Translations under genes and position numbers: made by a program
In this document: positions 9,003 to 18,771 of the stretch, piece after piece
Numbering within the stretch: the stretch's first letter is position 1
How the letters are laid out: the number at the start of each line of letters is the position of its first letter
Source of the DNA: Mycolicibacterium sp. CR10
GTDB lineage: Bacteria > Actinomycetota > Actinomycetes > Mycobacteriales > Mycobacteriaceae
Assembly (NCBI RefSeq): GCF_005222675.1
Contig: NZ_STGE01000019.1
Coordinates: forward strand, 62,001 to 126,000
DNA: 64,000 nt
Direction of reading: 5' to 3'
Notes under the pieces: model-generated
Seen by the model: the letters and a program-made list of their open reading frames with translations, nothing else
The model's database searches: none
Told to the model about the DNA's origin: nothing

Positions 9003-10103
9003 GTGGATCACACTGAAGCTCGGGTGCGCGCCGTCCTCGACGGTCTGCGCAGCGTGCTCGACCCAGATGATCCGCAGGCCAGGCTGGGGGCGTCGGACGC
9101 GCGCGCGGTCGTTGACAGCGCGTGGGATGCGCTGCACGAGGTGCTGACCGAGTCGGCCCCCGAGGGCGCCACGGCCGAGTTGCTGACGGCGCTGCACCGA
9201 CTGGCGGCACTCGACCGCGCGTTGGTGCAGACCCGGGAAGTGGATCAGAGGGAGATCAGCGAGCGTCTCGGCGACGTGTTGGCCCGCCTGGAGGCAGCGC
9301 CGTGTTCGGTCGACGAATTGGTGCGTCTCGCGCCGAAACTGATCGGGGACCTCGGCTTCGATCGGGCGATCATCTCCCACATCGCCGCCGGTGTGTGGGT
9401 GTCGCAGGCGGTCTTCATCGCCGACAATCCGGAATGGGCGCAGGCGATCAACCGGGTCGGCCAGGAGCAGCCGCAGCCCCTGGTGCCGGGGCTGTTCGAA
9501 ACCGAAGTGGTGCGTCGCCGCCAGGCGATCGTCGTCACCGACGTTCAGCATGAATCCCGAGTGCATCGGCCGATCGCCGACGCGTCGCTGTCGCGTTCGT
9601 ATGTTGCCGCCCCCATTGTTTCGCGCGAGCGGGTCGTCGGACTGCTGCACGCCGACCGGTATCTGCAGGGCCGCGACACCGACATCGTCGACCGAGAGGT
9701 GCTGCTGACCTTTTCGCACGGGCTGCGACTCGCGTTGAGCAGGGCCGCACTGGCCGAGAAACTGCAATCCGTCGGGGACACGTTGAAGTCCGCCACGGCC
9801 GACAGCGAGCGGACGCTGGCGGGCGTCCACGACGTGTCGCTGGACATCTCGTCGGACCGCTCCGAGCATTCCGCAGCGCCGGTGGCTCCCCCGGCGCCGG
9901 CCTCGGTGCGCGACGTCCTGACCCACCGTGAACTCGACGTGCTGCAACTGATGGCTCAGGGCTGCACCAACGCCGATATTGCTGTGACGCTGGTGATCTC
10001 GGAAGGCACGGTGAAGCAGCACGTCAAGCACATCCTCCGCAAGCTGCGGGCGGGCAATCGCACCGAAGCGGTTTCCCGGCTCTATCAGTCGGTCCCCCGT
10101 TGA
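9003..10103 (+). CDS. GAF-domain LuxR-type transcriptional regulator
   Basis: The 366-residue protein has a helical N-terminus, a GAF sensory domain (about residues 95-245, with FDRAIISHIAAGVWVSQ and SYVAAPIVSRERVVGLLHADR), a linker rich in Pro/Ala, and a LuxR/FixJ DNA-binding domain from about residue 300. That last domain includes LTHRELDVLQLMAQGCTNADIA and ISEGTVKQHVKHILRKL. Such proteins sense a small molecule and activate nearby genes. GTG at 9003 begins 28 bp from the divergent acyl-CoA synthetase start, so one short region probably serves both promoters. Its 3' end overlaps the convergent P450 gene by 19 bp. It likely controls the surrounding catabolic genes; the ligand is unknown. Confidence 0.88.
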   Translation: MDHTEARVRAVLDGLRSVLDPDDPQARLGASDARAVVDSAWDALHEVLTESAPEGATAELLTALHRLAALDRALVQTREVDQREISERLGDVLARLEAAPCSVDELVRLAPKLIGDLGFDRAIISHIAAGVWVSQAVFIADNPEWAQAINRVGQEQPQPLVPGLFETEVVRRRQAIVVTDVQHESRVHRPIADASLSRSYVAAPIVSRERVVGLLHADRYLQGRDTDIVDREVLLTFSHGLRLALSRAALAEKLQSVGDTLKSATADSERTLAGVHDVSLDISSDRSEHSAAPVAPPAPASVRDVLTHRELDVLQLMAQGCTNADIAVTLVISEGTVKQHVKHILRKLRAGNRTEAVSRLYQSVPR

Positions 10104-11449
10104 GAGGCTGATGGACCGGCCTCGAACGGCATGCTGACGACGCCGCGGATGAAGTTGGTTTTCACCAGGGTGGGTTCGCCGGCCACGAAATCAGGCATCT
10201 GCCGGTGCAATTCGCGAAACAGCGACCGCAGCATCGACTTGGACAGTTGATTGCCCAGGCAGAAGTGCGTACCGCCGCCGCCAAAGGCGATATGCGGGTT
10301 GGGATGACGATCCAGTCGGAAGTTGTCCGGATCACCGAATACGGTCTTGTCACGGTTCCCTGAGCCGTACATCATCACGACCTTGTCGCCGGGCAGGATC
10401 TGCTGATCCCCCAGGGTGTACTCCTGCACCGCTGTGCGACGGAAGTTCTGCACCACCGATCCCCAGCGCAGGAACTCCTCGATCGCCGAGTCGATCCGGC
10501 CCTCGAAGTCCTCCCACAACCATCGCCGCTGATCGGGAAATTCGGTGAGTGCCTTGGCCGCGAAACTGGCGGTGTGCCTGGTGGTGTCGGTGCCGGCAAC
10601 CGCACACAGCACCATCGTCGCGCAGATCTCGAAGTCGGAGAGTTTCTCGCCGTCGATCTCGGCGTTGACCAGGCTGGTGAGCAGGTCGTCTTTCGGGGTC
10701 TCGCGGCGCGCGGCGATCAGGTCTTCGGTGATCTCGTGAATCCGCAGTGCACCCTCGACCTGCACCTCAGCCGGATCGCGCCCACCGAGCAGCACCGGGT
10801 CGGCCCAGGCCTGCGTCTCGTCGGCGCAGTGCGCGACCTCGGCGCGGAGTTCCTCAGGGACGCCGAACATGTCGCCGAACATCTCGACCGGCAGGTGCTT
10901 GGAGACGTCCTCGACGAAGTCGACGTCGGCACCATCGCGGGCCTTCTGGGCCGCAGCGGACACGATCCGCCGCGCCCGCGAGGCGATGTCGTCGTCGATG
11001 CGCTTGATCTGTCGCGGCGTGAAGGCCGAACTCACCAGTCGGCGCACCTTGCTGTGCTTCGGGTTGTCCATCGCCAGGAACGACATCGCCATCTCCAGGA
11101 ACACCGCAGGCAGCATGTCGAACATCACCCCGTACCGGGAGACGAACACCTCGGAACGCTGGCTGACCTCGACGATGTCCTTGTGCCGTACCACCGCCCA
11201 GAAGCCTGGGTCGTCCGGGTCGGGAGACACCGCGGTTTCGATCGGCGGCTGCCAGCTCAGCGGGCGCTGCTCCCGCAGCGTCGCGAACACCGAATCACGT
11301 TGGGGCAGATCGAGTGCCCAGAACGCGTCGCTGGACACGTTGAGTTCGTCGTACGGGCGGGTGTGCGCGACGTCGTTGGTGGGGGCGACATCGGCGCCGT
11401 CGTCATCATCGTCGTCGAACGACAGGGCGAGTTCTTCGAAGGTGGTCAT
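10085..11449 (-). CDS. Cytochrome P450
   Basis: A 454-residue soluble bacterial P450 monooxygenase. The heme-binding loop FGGGGTHFCLGNQLS places the axial cysteine at residue 397. The oxygen-activation helix has AVAGTDTTRHTAS, the ExxR region is seen as EEFLRWGSVVQNFRR, and the N-terminal substrate region is present. An unusual acidic run of six Asp residues lies near residues 12-20. No ferredoxin or reductase gene is adjacent. It is the last gene of a four-gene minus-strand set (SCP2, alcohol dehydrogenase, aldehyde dehydrogenase, P450) and follows the aldehyde dehydrogenase by 12 bp. A hydroxylation that starts oxidation of a hydrophobic substrate such as a sterol, terpene or alkane is likely; CYP family not assigned. 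Confidence 0.92.
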   Translation of the reverse strand: MTTFEELALSFDDDDDDGADVAPTNDVAHTRPYDELNVSSDAFWALDLPQRDSVFATLREQRPLSWQPPIETAVSPDPDDPGFWAVVRHKDIVEVSQRSEVFVSRYGVMFDMLPAVFLEMAMSFLAMDNPKHSKVRRLVSSAFTPRQIKRIDDDIASRARRIVSAAAQKARDGADVDFVEDVSKHLPVEMFGDMFGVPEELRAEVAHCADETQAWADPVLLGGRDPAEVQVEGALRIHEITEDLIAARRETPKDDLLTSLVNAEIDGEKLSDFEICATMVLCAVAGTDTTRHTASFAAKALTEFPDQRRWLWEDFEGRIDSAIEEFLRWGSVVQNFRRTAVQEYTLGDQQILPGDKVVMMYGSGNRDKTVFGDPDNFRLDRHPNPHIAFGGGGTHFCLGNQLSKSMLRSLFRELHRQMPDFVAGEPTLVKTNFIRGVVSMPFEAGPSASQRGTD

Positions 11450-11461
11450 CAGTGCTGTCCT

Positions 11462-12988
11462 CTAGTCGGCGTGGCTGAGCAGAATGTCGTAAGGCTTCGC
11501 GTCGCGCCCTCCAGAGAGGTCCAGGTGGACGGCCTTGGCCTCGGTGTAGGCGTCCAGGGCGTCCGGTCCGAGCTCGCGTCCGACGCCACTCTGCTTGTAG
11601 CCACCGAACGGAACCTGGCAGTTGATCTGGTGGGCGTCGTTGATCCACACGCTGCCGCACCGAATGCGTTCGGCGACAGCCAGACCGCGCGCGTTGTCGG
11701 TCGTCCAGATGCTGGCCGCCAGACCGTAATCGCTGTCGTTGGCGATCGCGATGGCCTGGCCGGCTTCGTCGTCGTCACCGTCGTAGGGGATCACCACCAG
11801 GACGGGGCCGAACACCTCTTCACGGGCGATCTGCATGTCGTTCGTCACGCCGGTCACGATCGTCGGCTCAATCCAGAACCCGGGGCCGGCCAGCGCCCGA
11901 CCACCCAGGACGACGGCGGCACCCTCGGCCTCGGCGCCACGGATGAAGTCAAGGATGCGAGCCTGCTGGGTGCCGTCGATGACCGGTCCCATGTCGGTGT
12001 CCCAGTCGTGGGTCGCACCCAGCTGGATGGTTTTCGCGCGTCGTATCAGCCGCTCGACGAACTCGTCATGAATCTTCCTGGGAACGATTGCGCGAGTGCC
12101 TGATTCGCAGACCTGGCCGGAATAGACGAAGCAGCCGTAGAGGATCCCGTCGGCGGTCATGTCCAGGTCGGCGTCGTCGAGCACGATCGACGGCCCCTTC
12201 CCGCCGAGTTCGAGGGTCACCTGTTTGACGGTGCCCGCCGCCAGTCGCATGATCTCGCGGCCGACTGCGGTGGAACCGGTGAACGCGATCTTGCCGACAT
12301 CGGGATGGCTCGCCAGCCGCGCGCCGGCCTCGCGCCCGTCACCCGGCACCACGTTCAGCACGCCGGGGGGCAGACCGTTGCGTTCGGCGATGCGGGCGAA
12401 CTCCAGGATCGACAGCGGGGTGTGCTCGTCGGGTTTGACGACGACGCTGTTGCCGGCCGCCAGGGCGGGCCCGACCTTCCACAGCGTCAGCAGAAGTGGG
12501 AAGTTCCACGGCGCGATCGCCCCGACGACACCGATCGGTTCCCGATGAACGACGCTCTGTGCCAGCGTCGGGAAGGTGGCGATGGGCGCCGGCCGCTGCC
12601 AGGCGTATGTTTCGGCCAGATCGGCGAAGTAGCTGAAATGGGTTAACGCATAACCGATATGGAATCCGGTGGCCTGACGGATGGTGGCGCCGTTGCTGCT
12701 CATCTCCAGTTCGATGAGCTCGTCGATGGCGTCATTGGCGGCAGCCGCGATGCGTCGCAACACCGCTGCCCGCTCCTGCGGTGTCTTGCGCGACCACACC
12801 CCCGCCTCGAACGCGGACTTCGCCGAGGCTACGGCGGCGTCGATGTGCGAGACATCGCCCTGCGCCACGGTGGCGACGACCGTCTCGTCGGCAGGATCGA
12901 TGATCGCCATCCGGCGATCGGAGTCGACGTCACGGCCACCGATGCGCATCATGTGGTGCCGCACGTCGGTGAGGTTTTGCGTGGTCAT
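11462..12988 (-). CDS. NAD(P)-dependent aldehyde dehydrogenase
   Basis: A 508-residue aldehyde dehydrogenase that oxidises an aldehyde to a carboxylic acid. The catalytic cysteine is Cys294 in YSGQVCESGTR, and the general-base Glu is in ELGGKGPSIVLDDADL about 34 residues earlier. Nucleotide-binding segments include PWNFPLLL, KPDEHTPL and FTGSTAVGREI. The C-terminus has the PFGGYKQSGVGRE substrate-loop motif. It starts 5 bp after the stop of the zinc alcohol dehydrogenase gene and ends 12 bp before the P450 gene. The three enzymes therefore appear to form alcohol-to-acid steps of one pathway. Physiological substrate unknown. Confidence 0.93.
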   Translation of the reverse strand: MTTQNLTDVRHHMMRIGGRDVDSDRRMAIIDPADETVVATVAQGDVSHIDAAVASAKSAFEAGVWSRKTPQERAAVLRRIAAAANDAIDELIELEMSSNGATIRQATGFHIGYALTHFSYFADLAETYAWQRPAPIATFPTLAQSVVHREPIGVVGAIAPWNFPLLLTLWKVGPALAAGNSVVVKPDEHTPLSILEFARIAERNGLPPGVLNVVPGDGREAGARLASHPDVGKIAFTGSTAVGREIMRLAAGTVKQVTLELGGKGPSIVLDDADLDMTADGILYGCFVYSGQVCESGTRAIVPRKIHDEFVERLIRRAKTIQLGATHDWDTDMGPVIDGTQQARILDFIRGAEAEGAAVVLGGRALAGPGFWIEPTIVTGVTNDMQIAREEVFGPVLVVIPYDGDDDEAGQAIAIANDSDYGLAASIWTTDNARGLAVAERIRCGSVWINDAHQINCQVPFGGYKQSGVGRELGPDALDAYTEAKAVHLDLSGGRDAKPYDILLSHAD

Positions 12989-12993
12989 GTCGG

Positions 12994-14052
12994 TCAGCTC
13001 CTCGGATCCAGGACGATCTTGGTGGCTTCGCGGGCCTCGAACAGCCGGTAGGCATCCGCGGCCTGCGACAGCCCCATCCGGTGCGAAATGATGCTGCTGG
13101 GCTTGAGTTTTCCGGCAACGGAGAGCGCAATGACCTCATCCATGTATTCGGTGATGTGCGAGACACCCATCTCGACCGTGACGCCTTTGAGGTACAGCTC
13201 GGCGAATGGCAGCGTCATCGACTCTTCGGTGTACACACCGGGGATCGACAGTGATCCGCCCGCGCGGACCAGCGAGATCGCCGACACCAATGCGCTTTCG
13301 TGACCCACGGCGTCGACCACGACATCCGCGCCGCGCCAGTCGGTCAGATCGAGGACCGCATCGGTGGGTTCGCCGTCATCGGCGTCCACCGCGACGGCGC
13401 CGAGGTTCTCGGCCCCCTTGAGCCGCTGCTTCACCCGGTCGATGACGATGACCTGAGCCGCGCCCAGGACGTCAGCCGCCATTGCGGCGCACAGGCCGAC
13501 CGGTCCGGCACCCACGACAGCCACGGTGTCCCCCGGCCGCATGGCGCGGGCCACGGCCTCGTAACCGGTGGTCATGATGTCGCCCGCGAATAGGATGTCC
13601 TCATCGATCGCTGCGCCCGCGTCGGGGATGACGCGCGCGTTGATGTCGGCGACCGGGACCACAACGTACTCCGCCTGGGCGCCGGCCAGATCACCCAGCG
13701 CCAGGCCGAGACCGAAAATCCTTGACCCGGCACAGTTTCCGGGCTGATGACGACGGCACTGGTAACACGCACCGCAGCTCACCACACACGAGGCGACCAC
13801 CCGGTCGCCCTCGGAGATCTGGGTGACCGCGGCGCCGACCGCCTCGACCGTGCCGAGGAACTCGTGGCCGAGAATCACATCCGCTTCGATCTCCAATCGC
13901 CCCTCGTACGGATGCAGGTCGGTGCCGCAGATCGCGGTCTGTTCCACCCGGACCAGAACGTCGGTCGGCTCGGTGATCGTCGGCCGAGGCACTTGGGCCA
14001 CCACGAGATCGTGGGGCGCCCGCAGCACCGCGGCATTCATGGTGGCCGTCAC
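12994..14052 (-). CDS. Zinc-dependent alcohol dehydrogenase
   Basis: A 352-residue medium-chain dehydrogenase/reductase. Catalytic zinc ligands are Cys42 (in ICGTDLH) and His63-Glu64 (in LGHEFLG). Structural zinc ligands are Cys93, Cys96, Cys99 and Cys107 in CGACYQCRRHQPGNC. The Rossmann motif is VVGAGPVGLCAA. GTG 14052 lies 2 bp after the TGA of the SCP2 gene; an in-frame ATG at 14040 is the alternative start. It should oxidise an alcohol to an aldehyde or ketone with NAD(P), feeding the aldehyde dehydrogenase encoded immediately downstream. The position between an SCP2-domain gene and a P450 gene suggests a hydrophobic substrate. Confidence 0.93.
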   Translation of the reverse strand: MTATMNAAVLRAPHDLVVAQVPRPTITEPTDVLVRVEQTAICGTDLHPYEGRLEIEADVILGHEFLGTVEAVGAAVTQISEGDRVVASCVVSCGACYQCRRHQPGNCAGSRIFGLGLALGDLAGAQAEYVVVPVADINARVIPDAGAAIDEDILFAGDIMTTGYEAVARAMRPGDTVAVVGAGPVGLCAAMAADVLGAAQVIVIDRVKQRLKGAENLGAVAVDADDGEPTDAVLDLTDWRGADVVVDAVGHESALVSAISLVRAGGSLSIPGVYTEESMTLPFAELYLKGVTVEMGVSHITEYMDEVIALSVAGKLKPSSIISHRMGLSQAADAYRLFEAREATKIVLDPRS

Positions 14053-14054
14053 GG

Positions 14055-14468
14055 TCAGGAACCTGCGGTCGTCGTCTCGGCGTCCTTCTTGGCGACCTTC
14101 TCCCGGTACATCGGGAACAGCGGTTTGGTCAGCGGCACCAGCTTCAAGATCTTGTTCACCGGGCCCTTGGCCTTGACCTGTCCTTTCGCCAACCCGACGG
14201 CCAGGTTGTATTCGCCGCGCCAGAACTGGTCCGCGGTATCGCCGCGCATCAGCAAAGTGATGTCGGGTTTCACGTCGGTGGCACCGGTGATCACCCGGTA
14301 GTCGTCCTTGAACACGATCGTCACCTCGGCGGCCGGGTCGGTGTAGAGCACCCGCATCACGATGTCGGCGGCGCGCAGTTTCGGGCCTGATTCCGGATGG
14401 ACCCCGGCATCCCTGAACACCCCGCCGATGTATTCGTCGAGTTCGTCGGCGTCCTTGAAGAATCCCAT
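14055..14468 (-). CDS. SCP2 sterol-carrier domain protein
   Basis: A 137-residue single-domain SCP2 protein. The fold shows in the strand pattern VTIVFKDDYRVITGATDVKPDITLLMRGDTADQFWRGEYNLAVGLAKGQVKAKGPV; the aspartate-tryptophan and LAKGQVKAKGP segments are typical of the family. SCP2 domains bind sterols or long acyl chains. I chose ATG 14468 because GGGAG lies 8 nt upstream; a TTG 15 bp earlier overlaps that ribosome binding site and is less likely. It heads the minus-strand gene set that continues with alcohol dehydrogenase, aldehyde dehydrogenase and P450, so it may present a lipid substrate to those enzymes. Confidence 0.85.
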   Translation of the reverse strand: MGFFKDADELDEYIGGVFRDAGVHPESGPKLRAADIVMRVLYTDPAAEVTIVFKDDYRVITGATDVKPDITLLMRGDTADQFWRGEYNLAVGLAKGQVKAKGPVNKILKLVPLTKPLFPMYREKVAKKDAETTTAGS

Positions 14469-14564
14469 CTGCACTGCTCCCAATCGGTGGTGATCGCCCT
14501 CACAGGCGCTTGGGTCAAGGCAATCACCAGAGCTCTTGTCGGTCTGCTCCCCGTAGGTGACGAC

Positions 14565-14660
14565 TTGAGGTCCCGAAATGGATATGCGACCACGGTGGTG
14601 ACCATCGTCGGCGCGCTCGGTCTGGCCCTCGTGTTGTTCGGTAACTTCGAAGTCGGTTAG
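14565..14660 (+). CDS. Possible 31-residue single-span membrane peptide
   Basis: A short frame starting at TTG 14565 encodes RSRNGYATT followed by a hydrophobic segment VVTIVGALGLALVLFG and a short tail. AGGTGA lies 6 nt before the TTG, a reasonable ribosome binding site. It sits between the divergent SCP2 and FecB-like genes and ends 13 bp before the latter. No homology can be claimed and the frame could be accidental in GC-rich DNA. Confidence 0.22.
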   Translation: MRSRNGYATTVVTIVGALGLALVLFGNFEVG

Positions 14661-14673
14661 CTACGCTCGCCCG

Positions 14674-15633
14674 GTGCCCACACCGGTTTCCCGGCGCCGA
14701 TTCCTTTCGATGACGGCCGGAGCCGCGGTGCTCCTATCCGCCTGCGGACCGGAGAAGCCCGGCGCTGTCGCCGACGACGGGTCCGTCACCGTCACGCACG
14801 CGTTCGGAGAAACCAAGGTCCCGGCGCCGCCCAAGCGGGTCGTCAGCGCGGGTCTGACCGACGCCGACGACCTGTTGGCCCTCGGCGTCGTCCCGATCGC
14901 AGTGACCGACTGGTTCGGCGCGGAGCCGTTCGGTGTCTGGCCGTGGGCACTGCCCCGACTGGGCGGCGCGCAACCCGCGGTGCTGTACCTCACCGACGGT
15001 GTCCCGATCGACCAGATCGCCACACTGAAACCGGACCTCATCGTGGCCACCAACGCCGGCCTCGACCAGGACACCTACACCCGGCTGTCCGCCATCGCGC
15101 CCACGATCCCGCAGACCGGGCGGGACGCCTTCTTCGAACCGTGGCGAGACCAGGCCACCGCCATCGGCCAGGCGGTGTTCCGCCACGACGACATGCAGAA
15201 GCTCATCGCCGACGTCGACGCGAAGTTCACCGCGGTCAAGGACGCCAACCCGCAGTTCGGGGGCAAGAAAGCGCTGCTGCTCGGCGGCACCTTGCAGCGC
15301 GACAGCGTGCAGGTGACCGGCCCCGACTGGCGCCACGAGTTCCTCACGCAGATGGGCCTGACCGTCGTGCAGACCGACGGGCCGCTGATCCCGCGGGACC
15401 AGATGGCGGCCGTCCTCGACTCCGCCGATGTCCTCATCTGGGCCACCGAGAGCGACGAGGAGCAGGCTGCGCTGCTGGCCGACCCCACCCTCGCGGGGCT
15501 GACCGCGACCAAGCGGCAACGCAACGTGTTCACCGGAAAGGAGCTCGCCGGGGCGATCGCCTACGCATCGACGCTCTCCTATCCGGTGATCGCCGACCGA
15601 CTGCCGCAGATGATCGCGCCGGCGCTGGGCTGA
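14674..15633 (+). CDS. fecB2: FecB-like iron-siderophore substrate-binding lipoprotein
   Basis: A 319-residue periplasmic binding protein of the FecB/FepB type. The N-terminus has a twin-arginine-like SRRRFLSM, a hydrophobic core, and a lipobox LLSAC that makes Cys the lipid anchor. The body has two lobes joined by a long helix, including PKRVVSAGLTDADDLLALGV and LKPDLIVATNAGLD, which are typical of class III binding proteins. It matches the position and type of M. tuberculosis Rv0265c (FecB2), which is next to the 5-oxoprolinase subunit genes there too, so the symbol is given by synteny. No ABC permease or ATPase genes accompany it. Expected role: capture of an iron-siderophore or heme-like ligand. 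Confidence 0.82.
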   Translation: MPTPVSRRRFLSMTAGAAVLLSACGPEKPGAVADDGSVTVTHAFGETKVPAPPKRVVSAGLTDADDLLALGVVPIAVTDWFGAEPFGVWPWALPRLGGAQPAVLYLTDGVPIDQIATLKPDLIVATNAGLDQDTYTRLSAIAPTIPQTGRDAFFEPWRDQATAIGQAVFRHDDMQKLIADVDAKFTAVKDANPQFGGKKALLLGGTLQRDSVQVTGPDWRHEFLTQMGLTVVQTDGPLIPRDQMAAVLDSADVLIWATESDEEQAALLADPTLAGLTATKRQRNVFTGKELAGAIAYASTLSYPVIADRLPQMIAPALG

Positions 15634-15645
15634 TCTAATGGCCCG

Positions 15646-16335
15646 GTGACAGCCGAGCAGACCGCCGAGCCGCAGCCGCACGCCGCCTTCGCCCAGGTGG
15701 GCTCGGCCTACTATCCGGTGCTCGTCGCGGTGTTCACGGCGCTCGTCATCGTCTCCAATCTCACCGCCACCAAAGGTGTCGCGTTCGGACCCATCATCAC
15801 CGACGGCGGTTTCATCGTCTTCCCGCTGACCTACGTGATCGGCGACGTCCTCTCGGAGGTGTACGGCTTCAAGGCCGCCCGGCGGGCCATCTTCACCGGC
15901 TTTGCGATGAACATCCTGGCCGCGCTTGCTCTGTGGGTCACGATCTATCTGCCGACCGCCGATTTCTACGAGAACCAGGAGCACTTCGAGAACATCGCGC
16001 GCGGCTACACCGGGCTGATCATCGCCGGGCTCGCGGGCTTCATCGTCGGTCAGACCCTCAACGCCTGGGTGGTGGTGCGCATCAAGGAGCGCACCAAGGA
16101 AAAGCACCTGTGGGCGCGTCTGATCGGGTCGACGTTCGTCGGGCAACTCGGTGACACAGTCGTGTTCTGTGCCATCGCGGCGAGCGTCATCGGCATCACC
16201 ACCGTCGGTGACTTCCTCACCTACACCGCTCAGGGCTGGCTGTACAAGACCGCCATCGAGATCGTCGTACTACCGATCACCTACCGAGTCATCGCCTACA
16301 TCAAGCGCCGCGAACCGACCTACGGTGCGGTGTGA
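15646..16335 (+). CDS. yhhQ: YhhQ-family queuosine-precursor transporter
   Basis: A 229-residue membrane protein with six or so hydrophobic segments and the conserved features of the YhhQ/VUT family: VSNLTATKGVAFG near the start, PLTYVIGDVLSEVYGFKAARRAIFTGF, and GQLGDTVVFCAIA. Family members import 7-deazaguanine queuosine precursors such as preQ0 or preQ1 in other bacteria. GTG 15646 begins 12 bp after the FecB-like gene stop, so they may be co-transcribed. No tgt or que genes are seen in the window. Function rests on family membership alone; whether this organism makes or uses queuosine is unknown. Confidence 0.8.
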   Translation: MTAEQTAEPQPHAAFAQVGSAYYPVLVAVFTALVIVSNLTATKGVAFGPIITDGGFIVFPLTYVIGDVLSEVYGFKAARRAIFTGFAMNILAALALWVTIYLPTADFYENQEHFENIARGYTGLIIAGLAGFIVGQTLNAWVVVRIKERTKEKHLWARLIGSTFVGQLGDTVVFCAIAASVIGITTVGDFLTYTAQGWLYKTAIEIVVLPITYRVIAYIKRREPTYGAV

Positions 16336-16431
16336 CCTGAGCCTTTCATCCGCTGACGACCGCCATTCCTTGAGCCATCGCTAAGGCGGCTCTGGCAAGG
16401 CCCAAAGAGGTTGGCGGAGTGCGAGCGTTGC

Positions 16432-16451
16432 AAGCTACTCGGCGGTAGCTT
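16432..16451 (+). promoter_or_regulatory. Hairpin just before the pxpB start
   Basis: AAGCTAC (16432-16438) and GTAGCTT (16445-16451) form a perfect 7-bp inverted repeat with a 6-nt loop TCGGCG. It ends 6 nt before the pxpB ATG, where the ribosome must bind. As RNA it could hide the translation start; as DNA it could be an operator. Nothing else decides between these. Confidence 0.3.
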
Positions 16452-16457
16452 TGGCAC

Positions 16458-17134
16458 ATGAGCGTGACAGCGGGTGTGATGGAACAAATGCGTACGGGTG
16501 GGGCGAGCAGCATTCTGGACTACGGCGATCGCGCGCTTCTCCTCGAATTCGGCGGCACAGCTGAGGTTCTGGCGTGGAATGACGCCCTGTGTGCCGCCGA
16601 ACTGTTGGGTGTGGTGGACATCGTGCCCGCCGCCCGCACAATTCTGGTGAAGCTCTCGGGTCCGCAGTACCAGGCGCCCACCCGACAGCGCCTGGGCCAG
16701 GTGCAGTTGAGCGACGATGCCCTTGCGCACTCCGTCGCTCCCGCCGACGGAAGCGCCGACCTCGTCGTCGACGTCACCTACGACGGTGAGGACCTGCATG
16801 AGGTGGCCGAGCTGACCGGCTTGACGCCCGAGGAGGTCGTCGCGGCGCACACGGGAAAGCCCTGGCGCGTCGGATTCAGCGGATTTGCACCGGGTTTCGC
16901 CTACCTCGTCGGCGGCGATGACCGACTTGCCGTACCCAGGAGGTCGGACCCGCGTACCAAGGTGCCCGTCGGCGCGGTCGGCCTCGCCGGTGAGTTCAGC
17001 GGCATCTACCCGCGTGAGTCGCCCGGCGGATGGCAGCTGATCGGACGCACGTCGGCGGTGCTGTGGGATGTCGACCGCGACAACCCGGCACTGCTGACCC
17101 CGGGCATGTGGGTGCAGTTCCGGGAGTCGCGCTC

Positions 17135-17138
<4 letters not shown>
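16458..17138 (+). CDS. pxpB: 5-oxoprolinase subunit B (KipI/allophanate hydrolase subunit 1 family)
   Basis: A 226-residue PxpB-family protein. The family works with PxpA and PxpC to open 5-oxoproline to glutamate with ATP. Recognisable features are the N-terminal [11 protein letters not shown], the central [21 protein letters not shown], and the cyclophilin-like [31 protein letters not shown] and [15 protein letters not shown] blocks. The stop overlaps the ATG of pxpC (ATGA), showing translational coupling. The start is uncertain, since no clear ribosome binding site precedes 16458; an in-frame ATG at 16488 is possible. The order matches Rv0264c-Rv0263c of M. tuberculosis. A PxpA (LamB/YcsF) gene is not present in the window. 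Confidence 0.88.
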
Positions 17139-18653
<1,515 letters not shown>

Positions 18654-18771
18654 CCGGCTCACACGGGGATCCACGCCGCAGTGAGCGGAAATTCATCGCC
18701 TGAGCGGGTGTGACACCACCAAGCAACGGCTGCTTAACCACCCGGAAACAAGTGCTGAATAGACAGTCCCC

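Noticed and set aside
8979..10031. A 350-codon minus-strand open frame over the LuxR-type gene
   Set aside because: Antisense to a protein with clear GAF and LuxR helix-turn-helix domains.
10574..12103. A 509-codon plus-strand open frame across the P450 and aldehyde dehydrogenase genes
   Set aside because: It spans two certain genes on the other strand and reads as their reverse complement, with no motif of its own.
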